A stretch of 64,000 nucleotides of DNA from Casuarina equisetifolia (GCA_028551475.1 CM052358.1:4962501-5026500); one strand, 5' to 3'; counted from the first letter of the stretch, positions 36,321-49,555 are shown. Made by a program: numbers and translations. Notes: generated by a model from the sequence alone, not told the origin.

Positions 36321-39300
36321 TCTTTCCTGCTCCCAAGAACTTGATTTTCAAACGACAGCGGAAGATTTTGCCGTCGCTTGCGGCTTCTATTTATTGTTTG
36401 GTTTCTAAACTCTCTGGAACGTGCATCTTGACGACGTCGCATCCTGCTGGTGTTTTAAACTTCATCACTTTGCTGTTGACCTTGATTATCTCCTTCGTTT
36501 TAGCCCGATTCGACTTGATAACGCACGTTTTAAATCATCATAATAAGTGCCAGAGTAAAAATACCATGAATATTTCTAATGAATGTAATTATCGAACAAA
36601 TAATAAATAAGAAATAATTTTCTTTCTAAATCCTCTTCTCTTGCAGATAGAAAAGATTTTAAGATTTTTTATAGATAAACTTTGTCAGCATAAATGAGTT
36701 ATGATTGTTTTAGGATTATGGAATCACTTGTAAAACCTATAATCAACCGAATTAGAGGTCCATCTACTTTTATAGGCCTAAGGACTAATTAATCATCCAC
36801 TTGTTTTTTCGTTTATCTCTTTATCATTTTTTTTTAGTTTTTACTTAAAGGAAGTTATTACCTTACAGGAACTTCATACAAATAAATAAATAAAAATAAT
36901 CACCAAATGAAGACAATGGAAGCGTGCCAAAATAATGTTTGGTTCCTTTTTTTAAAAAAAAAAATGATGATGCCTAAGTTCTTCTGAAATAATGTTTGGT
37001 TCCTAGTTCTCCCATGCATTTTACATTCCGATTTTCAACCTGAAATGTCAATCTTGCTAAGCTCAAATCTCTATTTCAAAAGCAAGACACATGGATAACA
37101 AATACAGAAGATGATGCCTAAGACTAGATGGTACACGCACAAAGAATAACGGAGACTTTTTTTCTTTCTTTTTTGGGTTTTTTTTTTTTTGGCTTGAAAG
37201 AATATAGTATTTATGATTTTCACTTTCCAACATATATTATCCTGACATTATCAGAAAACTCTATATGTAGAGATGAGAATGTGCTTATACAAATAGGCCT
37301 ACAAGGCTCACATTCTTGAGAAAGAAAAACCCACTTGCATGCAACTTGAGTACACCCTTGGATTATCCTACTAAGTGGATGCCAATTCAAGTTTCTTGAG
37401 GCAATGAATTGATAAGAGTTAGAATCTATGGGAAATTTATTACTTTTTCAAAATAAAAAAGGTTTAAATGTACAAAGTGTCAAACTTAAGACTTATGTCA
37501 TAATTAATAATTAATTATTAAACTACTAACGTGTGTACCTCGTGCAAGGCATTTGACAAGAAATGTATCTTTTTTTTTTCTTCTTTTTTTGTGGGTCTAA
37601 CATACTTAGGACAATGAGTCAAAAGCAATCTTTTTTTCTCCTACGCTTCCACTCAATTTGAGAACTCGCTAATTTGTGAGCATAAACTTGTAAAAATTTG
37701 CATGGGTTGGTCGCACCCGAAACCCTTGTAATGTATTGCTCTACTTTGCAAGTGAAGATGGAATACAACTGCATTTATTAAGCATTTCACATTCAAGAAC
37801 ATAAAATGGAACATCTATAGCATGAAAAAGGTGGTCGGACCAGAGTCATCGTACGCTCATGCTTGAAACCAAATATCAAACATTACAGGTTCAAGTTATT
37901 GAGACAAACTCAGGGACAGATAAGGGAGTTTCAAGATGGCCCTCTTTTTTCTTTTTTCTTTTTTATTCTCTTGCTATCTCAAAGGATTTTTTTTTTGGGT
38001 ATTTCGTAAAATTCTTAGCTTATTCTATAAAATAATTTCTTAAAAAAATCTTAGTTCTTTGATATCACCCTTGTGTTTGCAGCAAACATGTGAAAGAAAT
38101 CAACGTAATCTTATTCTTAACTAAATGATACAAAAATATGATATTGATATCTAGTATATTTATTGATCCAATATATGCTAGCTTTGTGTAAAGGGTCAAT
38201 GTGTTTAGTCTAATTTCTTAGAGATAATGATTTTTTTGAGAAGTTCAAAGACTCGGGTGAATCTTGTATTTGGCATAGTCACTCCATTAGTATTCCCACA
38301 CTACAAACAAGGTTGTTGTGGAGATGAAAATTTTAAATAAATAGTACAAAATATTTTATATGTAAACAAATACATACAATTATACCTTTCTAAAGAAGAA
38401 CTAATACAAAGAATAGTTCCTGGGCATGAATATTGTAGAAGTGGATGCTAAACACCAGAACCGTTTGGTTTGCATTAGTGTGCCAAACAATTTGTGTTCT
38501 TTATACAAACTATGATAGATTCCAATACCTAAAATTGCTGTATTAATAAGTTTCTTGAAAACTGTATAAACTAATAAATTAGTTCTCTTTCTGAATTTGG
38601 AATAGGAAGTACTCCAAAGTTGTAGATTCTAATAACAACATGTAAGCTATTATCTGTCTGGATATGGACCTTCCATATAAATTAGGATTTCTCAAGTATA
38701 TGAAACCAATCTAATTATGAAGTAGGAAATAATTAACCATAACGTGCTAGGATCTTAGACAGAAAGTTTGCCAAAATTTTGTCACTGACAAAACGGTTGC
38801 TTATCAAAAAGAGACCAATATCCTTAGCCGAATTCCGACTGATGTCACCTTATTCGTGGGATTGAAATTTCTATCTCAATTTTCATGAGCTCTTTTTGGT
38901 CTAGAAAGTGGTGAATATGTTCATTTTCTTGTACTCGTCACTGCCAATGCCACCATCATATTCCAGAACAAAAGGCACCTCATCTTGCTACCACCTCAAA
39001 GATAGTTCATCCAATTGATTTTGGCTAGAGAATAAACTTTCCTGTTTTCTTTTTCATAGAATATGCTTACTCTGCTCAAAAGAGGAGTAATCAATTGATC
39101 CGTTGTTATCACTTAAGCTAAAAGAATGCAAATATTTGTATCCTGATTTAGAATATGGATATGGTCGACTCTCTTGTAGAGGACGCATGCACGAGAAATG
39201 ACAGTAGGTTCTCCCTTCTCTCTAACGGAGCATATATGCTTCTGCCAGTATGAAGTTGAATAACCAAAGAACATGAGAGCCCAAACAAGTCGTATCCTCT

Positions 39301-39346
39301 TTAAAGTTGGTGCATATCAAATGATTCTTTCCCTCCATGGTGCGGA
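36321..39346. other. AT-rich intergenic region
   Basis: No gene recognised. It contains poly-T tracts (about 37155-37190, 37569-37590) and scattered short frames without family signal. Confidence 0.45.
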
Positions 39347-39935
39347 ATGCGTGGCTTAATCAATCTAATCTTCTTCTTTTCTTTTCTTTTCTTTTCCTTT
39401 CGGGGAAGTTATGACAAGGGTGTTGGGATTTTTGCAAGGAACTTGGTGACTGATTTGAGCTATAGCAAGTACAAAATGGATTTTCGAATGGAAACAAACC
39501 AACACGCCGTGAAAAGCTACACGTTTCCGGACATCAGGCAATTGCGGAGGAATAAAGTAGTAGCACGGGTTCCCTACAAGATTCCAGTGCTGAATAACAT
39601 CCACTAGGCTCTGCTCATTCCCTATAAAATGTATCGTCGACCTGCCAGACAACACAAATCCCATCACCGTCCATAGCTTGAGAAGCCATCAGGAGAAGCT
39701 TGGAGAGACGCACATGTCAAGGACATCGAGCATAACTTGGCAGGCCACGGAGGCAGCACCGCCGGCAGTCATTCGGATAGATAGGAGGCCTAACGTTGGA
39801 CAGAGGTTGGAAACCATTGATGAAGAAAGCGAAGGTGGTGGTCACTCCCAAGGCCGCAACCCTAAACCACCTGCTAGTGGGTCGTCGGGCAAGCATGATT
39901 TTCCCAAACGAAATTCGCCTATGCCGGTTAGGTGA
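39347..39935 (+). other. Unassigned GC-richer patch with adjacent open frames
   Basis: Two + strand frames (39347-39607 and 39678-39935) lie in a patch clearly richer in GC than the surrounding 10 kb. The second encodes TEAAPPAVIRIDRRPNVG followed by a Gly/Pro/Ser-rich tail. I recognise no family on either strand. This may be a gene remnant, or two exons of a small gene. Confidence 0.3.
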
Positions 39936-41414
39936 AACTCCTTCATATGTAACAGTAGTAGTTTCTGTAATATAATTGAAGGTGAAGTGTAAACTTAAAG
40001 ACCAGATATCAAAGAATAAACAACGAATAATCTGATGACTTTAATGAATGAAACTTCAATCATGTTTTGATATATCCTTCTTCTTTCTGCTGTGATGCGA
40101 ATTAAATTTACAAATGTTTCCTAGGTCACAAGTTCTCTTCAATTATTCTATTCATCGGAAATATATTTTCATTACTTCCAGGAAGAATCTTCGAACTAAC
40201 GCTACAGGCGGAAGCAATGATCATCTTCTTTTTCTTTTTCTTTTTCATCTATGGAGGGATGATGAATAAACTTTTCTGTTGGTTTTTGTTACATTTTTGT
40301 GATTCTACCTGGTATTAGACCAAAGACACCAGCTCTCAAAAGGGCTAAAAATTTGGTTTAACCCTTCTAGGATATGCACATGAATTTGATTTGATTCTCA
40401 TACACGTTTTGGATAAAGCAAGCTGTAGTAGCTATTTTGACGAATTGAGATAAAAACAATAAAGGGGTCAAAGATCAATGTGCAAAAAGAAGAGAAAAGA
40501 GGAAGTAAATAGTAGCGTTTTAGCAAAATAGAGAAGGAGAAACAGGGGGGAAAAGAAAATGAAATAGAAGTTGAGAAGAAAAACAAAAATGAGAATCTCA
40601 TTGTATTTTTTTTTCAAAGGACAATAAATCTTTTTAAGAGGTTATATTTTTCTACTTCACTGCAGATTTTTAGATATAAATTGAACATTGTACTCTTTAT
40701 TTGTTATAGTAGAATGATCAGATTTATCTCATAATTTATTGTCTACACGTAAATTTGACTTTTTCTTACGTGCCATTCACAACCTTATTTCATGACACAG
40801 AAATATTTTGCTTTTTAATTGACCTTTCACTCTTTTCGAAATTTTTTTAAATTTTTATTTTTATAACCTTTTTATTTATTCATTAATAAATTTGTGTGAA
40901 TTCTATGATCAATTCGAAATTTTAATTGCTAAACCAACATGACTTAAAAAAGTTTGAAGTCCAAAAAATATGAATCTTCACGCACCAAGAAACTATAGAG
41001 AAACTAAGCCAATGTTTTAAGATACCTCTTAAAGCTTTTAGTGGAGTGGCTCTTATAAGAACAATTCAGATTTTAGTGTGCTTCAAAAATTGACTGCCGA
41101 AATTTTTTTTAAAAAAATTACTGACCACCGCCCAGATGCCCTTCTTATAATTCTGAGAAATTTAGCACACAGAGAGGCCCAAAAAATAAGGATCTGAAGT
41201 GGACGTGGCCTCCAGGGCCGAGCGCAAGAGGGTTTTCAACCTAAAGCCCATTTTAAATCAGAGCTTGGAGGGCATTAATTCATTCAAATACCTTCTACTT
41301 CCTTTAGATGCCATGTCTAGGTAAAAGAAAATGACACCACCAACTACTACCTCCAAAAATCTCTCAAAAATTTAAGAGACAACATTATATCAATCTCAGT
41401 TTTGCTTAAAACAC

Positions 41415-41449
<35 letters not shown>

Positions 41450-42050
41450 AAATACGGCAATCACGATGGCTTTTCGGGAGAGCACAAACATGCTGACCCT
41501 TTTGGATTGTAAATTGAACATTGTGCAATGTGAGGGATACTTTTCAAAAACGGCTTTTTTTCCTTCCTTCCCTTTCCCCTCCCCCTTTCTCCCATTAATG
41601 CTCTCCATCAATGCCATTAAATAAGACAATTGTTCCAAGCAGAGAAGATGAGAAAAATCGACAGGACATGCCATTTGTTCTCCTAAAACGATCTCCCCAT
41701 GTGAGTCTCATGGGCCCACTTGGAGGATCAAGGTCAGATTGTTCGCTCAATCTCTTTCATGTGCCCTTTTAAGGAAACAATGCCCGCCTGTCCTCCATGT
41801 TTATTCTAGGGTTCTTCGAACAGTGTGAGATATAACATTGTTCCAATCCATCGGCAAATTAGAGAGATATATATTGGAAAAATAGAAAAGAGAAGGAAAA
41901 AAAAAACTTTGCATGCTTTATTACTTTTACACAGTAGTAAAAGAAAGCTATATGTGATCAAAAGGGGAGAACATTAGCATAGGAAATCTTGAACAAACAT
42001 AATACACATATCTAAAAGCAGTAATAATTATCATTTCAAACTAACAATTG
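39936..42050. other. AT-rich intergenic region with GA microsatellite
   Basis: No gene recognised. A (GA)n run occupies 41416-41447. Confidence 0.45.
41416..41447. repeat. (GA)n microsatellite
   Basis: About 16 AG/GA units without interruption. Confidence 0.95.
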
Positions 42051-42180
42051 TTGCTTGCCACTACGCTGAGATGGAGGGGTGGCAAACTTTTTGCTTGCCA
42101 CTACGCTTAGATGGAAGGGTGGTAAACTTGTTTCTTGCCACTACGCTGAGATGGAGGGGTGGTAAACTTGTTGCCTCGCC
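42051..42180. repeat. 3 x 40-bp minisatellite
   Basis: Units start at 42051, 42091 and 42131 (TTGCTTGCCACTACGCTGAG, then ATGGAGGGGTGGTAAACTTG) with one to four differences between them. A fourth unit begins TTGC at 42171 and breaks off. Confidence 0.95.
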
Positions 42181-43294
42181 TCGCAAAACGTTGAATAAAT
42201 TGATAGCAACCAAAGAACAAATAGAAGAAATGCAGCAAAAAGACCAGCTAACCGAGTGATTTCATTGTTAACAAAAATACTAGTTTTAATCTCAATCGCT
42301 CCACCACCAGTTTGCATTTCCCTTTCTAATTTACGTGTTTCTATCGATATTATAAAATTCCAAGATGGGTTTGTACTCCCGCTAAATTGATGGCTGACCC
42401 TCAATATTATTTGCGTTCTCGGTGCTGTGTCTGTCAGCTGGGTGCCTCAGAACTACTAACAAATAAATTACTTTAATATTTTTCAGATTCCACCACCACC
42501 ACCTCACGGAGAAGGACAATGGGAAACCTTAGCTGAGCCGGCGATGTTATAGTTTCTCTAGGTATAGTTTATATATATATATATATACATATTTTTTCTC
42601 TAGTTAAGTCAATGATTTAAGATAACACTTAAAGCTTTTAGTGGGCCTTTTTATCTTCCTTACAACCTTAAGGACAGAGAAGATGTCTTGCCAAATCCGT
42701 AAAATGCTTTACTTCCCTAAGGATGATGGACCTGGAGTTTCACACTCCGCATGTGAAAATTTGGAGTTTGACATTTTGAATATGAAAATTGGGTAAGTGT
42801 GTTGTAATATTAAAAATAAATATAAATAAAAAAGAATAGGAGAAAAGTAACTGCCGGAAAGCTTCACAAAGGAAGCATCCTGTTCCTCCTTTTCCTTCTC
42901 GTGTTCCTAAAATTATAATACATCACTTTATGTGTTCCTAAGTTTGGGCAATATAGATAATGCAATTTCTCCCTCAGACTAGTTTCGGAAATATGATATT
43001 ACACTTATTGTTATTAATAAAAAATTTCAGTTACCGTCAAGTTTCTTAGAAAGCAAAAACCGCTCACTAATTTGAGCAAAACCACTCACTAATTTGAGCT
43101 GACCATTCAGGAAAGTAGCTTACTGGAGGAATATAAATTTTTATATTCCACTCGACCAAATGCATATTGCCCGAAACAAGCCCCCAATACAACAACGGCT
43201 TCAGCCATTTTTCGCTATTTGAATCCTTGCCAATCTCGACTCTCCACCCGACGGCCCTCTGAATCTCTGAATCTCTGAATCTCTGAATATCTGC
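42181..43294. other. Upstream region of the amino acid transporter gene
   Basis: AT-rich. A short (TA)n run is near 42570-42586. An 8-bp tandem repeat (CTGAATCT, about four copies, 43257-43290) ends directly before the first ATG of the transporter. No other gene. Confidence 0.5.
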
Positions 43295-45057
43295 ATGGAT
43301 GTGCAACCCGAGCAACAAGATCCAGAGCCTCCAAGTAGAAGCTACTGGCGGTGGAGCAAGCAAGACTTCTTCCCAGAAGCCTCTTCGAGAGCCTCACATC
43401 CTACAAGGTAGCTCTCTACCACACATGCTCCCGCCTCCGGGACCGCCTCCTTCATCGCTCCTCCGACGCCTTCGAGCTGGTGGAGCTCCGCAAGGCCAGC
43501 GAGCACCAAATGCACAAGTGTCTTTCCTGGTGGGATCTCCTCTGGCTTAGTTTCGGCTCTGTCGTAGGTTCCGGCATCTTCACCATCACCGGCCTTGAAG
43601 CCCACGACCATGCCGGCCCCTCCATCGTCCTCTCCTTCGCTGCCTCTGGCCTATCCGCTCTTCTCTCCTCCTTCTGCTACACCGAGTTCGCCGTCGAAAT
43701 CCCCGTCGCCGGGGGTTCCTTCTCCTACCTGCGCGTTGAGTTGGGCGACTTCATTGCCTTCATTGCTGCCGGGAATATTCTCTTAGAGGCCGTTGTCGGC
43801 GCGGCCGGGCTTGGTAGATCTTGGTCTTCCTACTTCGCCAGTATGATCAAGAACGATCCCGATTTCTTTCGCGTTAAAGTTCGTCACTTAGCTAAAGGTT
43901 TTGATCTTCTTGACCCGGTCGCAGTCGGGGTGCTTTTGATCGCCAATACTATAGGGATGAGCGGGACAAAGGGTACATCTATCCTGAATTGGGTTAGTTC
44001 CATATTTAGCGCCTCTATCATTGTGTTTATCATAGCGGTTGGGTTTGTCCATGCGAAGAGCTCAAATTTGGTCCCCTTTTTCCCGATGGGAGCAAAAGGT
44101 GTTTTTCAGGCAGCTGCAATTGTGTACTGGTCTTACACGGGGTTCGATATGGTGGCAACTATGGCGGAGGAGACTAAGAGGCCCTCCAGGGATATTCCGG
44201 TGGGCTTGATCGGTTCCATGGCTCTGATCACTGTGATTTATTGCTTGATGGCTTTGGCTTTGACCATGATGCAGAAATACACCGAGATTGATAGGGATGC
44301 AGCGTTTTCGGCTGCGTTTGGTAAAATTGGCATGAACTGGGCCAAGTATTTGGTGAGTATATGCGCACTGAAGGGGATGACTTCTAGCTTGTTGGTTGGG
44401 TCCCTCGGGCAAGCTCGATACACGACTCAGATTGCGAGGGCGCATATGATTCCGCCCTGGTTCGCACTGGTGCACCCAAAGACTGGAACCCCCATTAATG
44501 CCACTCTACTGGTCACGATAACCAGCGGAGTCGTAGCATTTTTCTCTAGTCTGGATGTGTTGTCGAGTGTCTTCTCCTTTAGTACGCTCTTCATTTTTAT
44601 GCTTATTGCTGTTGCATTGCTCGTCAGGCGATATTATGACAGAGGTGTAACACAGAATACAGTTAAGTTCTTTCTGTGCTTATTCGTCATTATTGGATCT
44701 TGCATTGGAGTAACTGTACTTTGGAATTTAAATAGAACGGGGTGGATTGGCCAGGTAGTGTTTGGTTTAGTTTGGTTTTCGGGGACTCTCGGAATGGCGC
44801 TGCTTCCAATGCACCAAGTACCCAGGGTTTGGGGGGTTCCTCTTGTACCGTGGGTGCCTTCATTGTCAATTGGGATGAACATTTTTCTCCTTGGTTCACT
44901 TGGTTCTGCGGCATTCTGGAGGTTCTTTGTTTGCAGCGCAGTAATGCTTATCTACTATCTATTAGTTGGTCTTCATGCTACCTATGATGTGGCTCATCAG
45001 GACAAAGGGGAGTTGAAAAAGCTCGAGGCAAAGGAAGAGAAGAATCAAGGGCCGTAA
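43295..45057 (+). CDS. Cationic amino acid transporter, CAT1/CAT5 type, with N-terminal frameshift
   Basis: Intronless APC-superfamily transporter for basic amino acids, about 14 membrane helices, plasma membrane or endomembrane by family. Hallmarks: CLSWWDLLWLSFGSVVGSGIF, FAVEIPVAGGSFSYLR, GNILLEAVVG, SYTGFDMVATMAEET, ALKGMTSSLLVGSLGQARY, HPKTGTPINA and the C-terminal GLHATYDVAHQ. The ATG at 43295 opens the family N-terminus (RSYWRWSKQDFFPEA) but this frame shifts at about 43376-43387. The rest of the protein, from SLFESLTSYKVAL to the stop at 45057, is in another frame. One missing base, most simply a T in CTCTT|CG, explains it. Either the copy has lost its normal start, the assembly has an error, or translation starts at ATG 43510 (515 aa, all helices kept). 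The rest of the frame is intact. Confidence 0.92.
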
Positions 45058-47243
45058 CTCTAGGTATGCCTGTAAAGGATATGTTGGTGATTATTCCAGA
45101 TATTTCACTTGATAATGGTCTGATTGTTGCCTAGAGAGAGCCTGCATATTTACAGTTCTTTTTTCTTTTCTTTTCTTTATCTTTTTTTCTTGAAATGAAA
45201 ACTGGGTTTCATTTATTTTAACTTTGTATTTGTATAGGTGATGAGGCCACTTTTGATTAGGGCATTGGTAAGTCTCTCAGGTTGTCAAGTAGCACAACTA
45301 CAAGTCCTGGGAGTGAGCACTTAATGCAAAGTGATTTGATCATGAAGAAGGGTTTATGTGTAGTCATATGCTAGATATCCACGTTAATCCCAGAATAAGC
45401 CCCAGTCCACTGACTCTTCCTTGGCGTTTCCTATGATACCACTTGGAACATGAACCTGCACCTCTCCTACCATGATGAGAAGAACAAAAATAAAGTTACT
45501 TGTTCCTTAATAAGAAAGATGCCTTCTCAATACTTATCTCCAATCACGTTATATACAAGGTTTACCATAAAGATGTTCATAAGTATATACATAATAGGTA
45601 TATCTTTGAGTATTTGCAACTAGATTTTAGATCATGTAAATTGCTTTACTAATTCATCAAACTTTTCTATTACATATTTAAACCAAATAAATAATAGTCA
45701 TGTAAGATGTATATCATCTTTCAGCATATAATAAGTAATGTAGAATGACATTGTTTATTCTTTCTTTACATTTCTACTACAAAATAATAGCTAATTTTCG
45801 TACGGTCTCCTTACTTATTTAGCTAACCATACAACTCTCATAGGCTGCTATTGCTGGTAGCAATAGGCCATCCTTGTAGTTTCGAAGCAATGTTTTCTTA
45901 CTCATAAGCAAAAGAATTTATTCATATAGGTGACATTATTAGAGAAAAATTTAATGGTATATGTTCGAGCTACTTGACAAAACACAAATTAGGTTTACTA
46001 GAAAAATTTTATCAATCATTTACTTTCTCGTAAATGCAATACGTATGGACCAAGTATATATGTAGTAAATCAAAAGCATAGAAACTAAAATGATATCCAT
46101 TTTAAAGTTTATAATGTAACTACTACATCATGAATGAAGAAAATAAAGCACAATGACGAAGAAAAGAACCTGCAAATTTTCCTTCAAACTTGGAGCACTT
46201 TTTAGGTGAAACAGTAATTACAGATCTGATCACCATCTATAATGGCTCTTCTCTTCTTGCTTCAACATGTACAGAAACACCATCAGCAAAAGTAAGGTGA
46301 CCGAGTCATACATAGACCGAAAGGCAAGCATCAAATGCTGCTGTCATATCCAGGTGTTGATTAAGCTGTCCGTTGCCAACTAAATGTCTAAGAAGAAAGG
46401 CATTTCAAGTGTCTTGGAAATGTAGTGTCCAGGCGTCCAATCACCCACCATGTATTCATGCCTCTTGGCGAATCTACAGTTCACATTCCTGAGATGCATT
46501 CATGACCTCTTAAAAGAAGGGATGAGAAAGACAGACCTTTTAACCTCTTGGTTCAAGAAAATCACCCTCATAATTCTGAATCGGGAAGGGTCTTGAATTT
46601 CCAAGTTCACGCAGTCTCAATCCATTCATTATCATCCAAATTTTGGGAACGTCGAGGATCCAAAACCACATGAAACAGCAAGATACGATACAAGCGATCA
46701 TTCATTCAAGTTATGCAGAAAAGTACACGGAATGTGTGTTGAACTTAAATCTTGGAGACCTCAATCAAATGGTAACTCCACTAGACTACGAATGAGTTGA
46801 CGAAATACAAGTGATCATTATGACAATACTGAGGAGAAATTTGCTTTGTTAGATATAGAGCTTAGAGGTAAACGACATCACAATTCTTCTAACTGTAAAA
46901 TAGTTATTAGCCATTTTCCAACCAAGTGAACCTCCAAGCTGTAAACTACTGATGATGGAAGTACTCAACAATTTCAGATACTACAGTACCCAATCATATG
47001 CTGCCCTGAGGAAAACCATTCAGATGACAATGAAAATCAAAACCAGCACGGGCCGTGGAGCACTACAGCCAGAGAAAGTTAGTAGTGCTGTTTTTACATG
47101 GGGATTAGATAAATATTTACAAATCCTTCCTAATGAATCAATCCAAAAATGTTTATTCTAACATAATTCTCCAGTGAGCTTTCAAAATCTCGATGTAAAT
47201 TCCTAACCCATAGGAAAAGTAGCGAACGGCAAAGAATATAAAC
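45058..47243. other. Convergent intergenic region
   Basis: Holds the 3' UTRs of the transporter (+) and the MTERF gene (-). Between them is AT-rich DNA with no recognised gene. The frame at 46952-47161 has no family signal. Confidence 0.5.
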
Positions 47244-48920
47244 TCAATTATGACCCAATGGTTGTTTGGGTGAGAAATACTCTGACCACATTTTTGGAGC
47301 ATCTGGATGCATTCGAGAGAGGCGAGCTACAAAAGTCTTTTCATTGATACGGAGAATGTTTCCAATGGAGTAAGTTCGTGCACACATACCTCTTTCTGTG
47401 AGCCAGTCATAGAATCTATACCTAGGTTTGATCCGGTTTTCTAAGTCATAACACAAAAATTCTGGAAAAACGTCCAGGAACTGCAAAGAAACCCCCATTT
47501 CCTGGCGGAGGAAATTCATTTTCACCTCAAGATTTTCAGGCGATCGATTCATGAGCTTTGGCTTCAAGTTTATCATCATACAGAGCTTTGAGAACTCAAA
47601 CCCCTGACTGAGGAGCCAATCAAATCGCTCTTGCAATTCACTGCCCGTACCATGCAAGTAAGCTAGGACCTTCATGGTCAAAGCATTTTCCCCAAAACCA
47701 ATTCCGTGCAAGAAATTTAACTTTTTCATGGTATGAATATGGCATATTGAAGATTGGATCTTCTCCAAGCCATCTCTATAATCTATATCCAAGTCTTCAT
47801 CAGGATCACCTAGGTCATAATTGGCCAACAATTGATGGTTTCCACTCTTAATTTTGTGGAAGAACCATTCGTGTAGATCCAAAGCCTTCATCACATGAGG
47901 CAAATTGGCCATTTTATTTCTTCCTAACACATAAGGATACTTTTGACTAATGGATCCTAACTCTTTTGCGCTTAATCCAAAATGTTTCAAAACTCCAAAG
48001 ACGGAAATTACTGGGTTTTCCAAATCTAGATTCAAAATCTCTGGGCTCTGAAGAAGCAACAGGCTAGCATCCTCCTTCCTCACACCAAATCTACAAAAAT
48101 ATTCCCTCTTTTGGACCAAAAACGCTTCTGGATATTCAAGGAAAACATATTTGCTTCTACCCATTAAATCCCCCACCGTCCCCTTCTGACAGCCCAAAAC
48201 ATAACAGTCCCTTATTTTCCTGCAAACCTCAATATAAGTATCTACATTTCCATCCACACAACTCTCCAAATCATAATCTACAAAAACCCTTTTCAAATCA
48301 TCAAGCAATGCATCCGTCTCACCAGACCCCCTCAACACATGCGGAAAAGCTAGACAAATGCCAATGACTGACGCATTACTTAACCCATACTCCTTTAACC
48401 TGTAAAGCGCAGCCTTTAACTCCTCGGCACTCTTACTAAAAATCGAGACTTCCTCTTTATACAGCTTCCCTAGCCTATTCCACGGAAACCCATATTCCGA
48501 AAGCGCAAAAGCCGCAGCCAGAACACTTTCGTCCTCCGAGAAAAAGAACTTCTTCGCGGGCAAAAACCCATTAACCTCGCTGTAACTAATGCCAATGCTT
48601 TCAAAGAAAAACTCAAATTCATTGATGGGTTGATACCTTAGTAACCTCTGAAAGCGCCGGCAGAAATCAGAGGGCGAGAAATCGAGTTTGGCAATTAGCT
48701 TGGACAGCGAGAACAGGGAATTCGTGGCAATGTACTCAGCGTAGATGAAGGGCAATGACCTGGTCGCCTGGAGGTACTCGATAAGAACCTGCTGGGCCTG
48801 TTGGATGGCTTGGGGCCTGTACATGGAAGGGATTTTGTAAAGGCCTCGAGGCTTTGGAAGCTTTGTGGTGGTAGAGAAACGGCGGGTGAGGATGTTGAAG
48901 AGGGATTTGAGGATAAGCAT
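47244..48920 (-). CDS. MTERF-family protein, MTERF18/SHOT1-like, mitochondrial
   Basis: Intronless, 558 aa. MTERF proteins are helical-repeat nucleic-acid binders controlling organelle transcription, splicing or DNA stability. The N-terminus (MLILKSLFNILTRRFSTTTK) is a typical mitochondrial leader with a plausible cleavage after the Arg-Phe-Ser. The body is made of ~30-residue helical MTERF repeats, for example LKEYGLSNASVIGICLAFP, LLQSPEILNLDLENPVISV, LKHFGLSAKELGSISQKYP and MNFLRQEMGVSLQFL.VFPEFL. The length and the LPKPRGLYKIPSMYR start match Arabidopsis SHOT1 (At3g60400), whose loss raises heat tolerance; this gene could also be a close paralogue. No internal break. ATG at 48920 is the first in frame. 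Confidence 0.93.
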   Translation of the reverse strand: MLILKSLFNILTRRFSTTTKLPKPRGLYKIPSMYRPQAIQQAQQVLIEYLQATRSLPFIYAEYIATNSLFSLSKLIAKLDFSPSDFCRRFQRLLRYQPINEFEFFFESIGISYSEVNGFLPAKKFFFSEDESVLAAAFALSEYGFPWNRLGKLYKEEVSIFSKSAEELKAALYRLKEYGLSNASVIGICLAFPHVLRGSGETDALLDDLKRVFVDYDLESCVDGNVDTYIEVCRKIRDCYVLGCQKGTVGDLMGRSKYVFLEYPEAFLVQKREYFCRFGVRKEDASLLLLQSPEILNLDLENPVISVFGVLKHFGLSAKELGSISQKYPYVLGRNKMANLPHVMKALDLHEWFFHKIKSGNHQLLANYDLGDPDEDLDIDYRDGLEKIQSSICHIHTMKKLNFLHGIGFGENALTMKVLAYLHGTGSELQERFDWLLSQGFEFSKLCMMINLKPKLMNRSPENLEVKMNFLRQEMGVSLQFLDVFPEFLCYDLENRIKPRYRFYDWLTERGMCARTYSIGNILRINEKTFVARLSRMHPDAPKMWSEYFSPKQPLGHN

Positions 48921-49555
48921 ACCGTCAGACTTTTCAGGTGGAGGCTGGGTTTTGTTGTCCGAGATTTAGGGTTTAAGGTTTTTAGGGATTTCATATAAGC
49001 TTCGAAGTGGCTTGGTCAACTGTAACTGCCAATGGGAAATCAACCAAAGCCCTATCTCGCCCCGGAAGGAATGGAACCCATTGGCAGAAACCTGACGTTT
49101 GACCGTTTAGGCTCTTAAATTTACTACTTCGTTAATGACTTCTTTACTTAATTACTATCCGGTAAAAATCTGCTCCTAGGAGGGCATAACCGTAAATGCA
49201 TCCGAAAAGTAAAAAAGAAATGAAGAAAGCAAACTCGAAGATGGAACATCAAGCCAATCACTTGAAATTTAAAATATTTATTTCTTTTCTTTTCTCTGAC
49301 CACATTTAAACAACCCATATTTATGAAAAAGTGTGTTTCTTCATAAAAAAAGACACATCAGAACATAATAAGTAGGATTTTAACCCTTACAACAATGTCA
49401 TTTTTTTTTTTTAAGATTTGTTTTTGTATCTCTAAGTTTCATTTTGCACACTATTATCACTTAAATTTAAGTATCTTTATAAAGACAAAAATTTAATAGA
49501 ATCAAGTTTAATGACGGAATAGACTACATTTGGTTGCTTCTTACCTATTAGAGAT
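48921..49555. other. Upstream region of the MTERF gene
   Basis: About 48921-49090 is the probable 5' UTR and promoter. No gene in the remaining AT-rich sequence. Confidence 0.45.

Noticed and set aside
44062..44914. Minus-strand frames within the transporter gene
   Set aside because: Shadows of the conserved plus-strand coding region.
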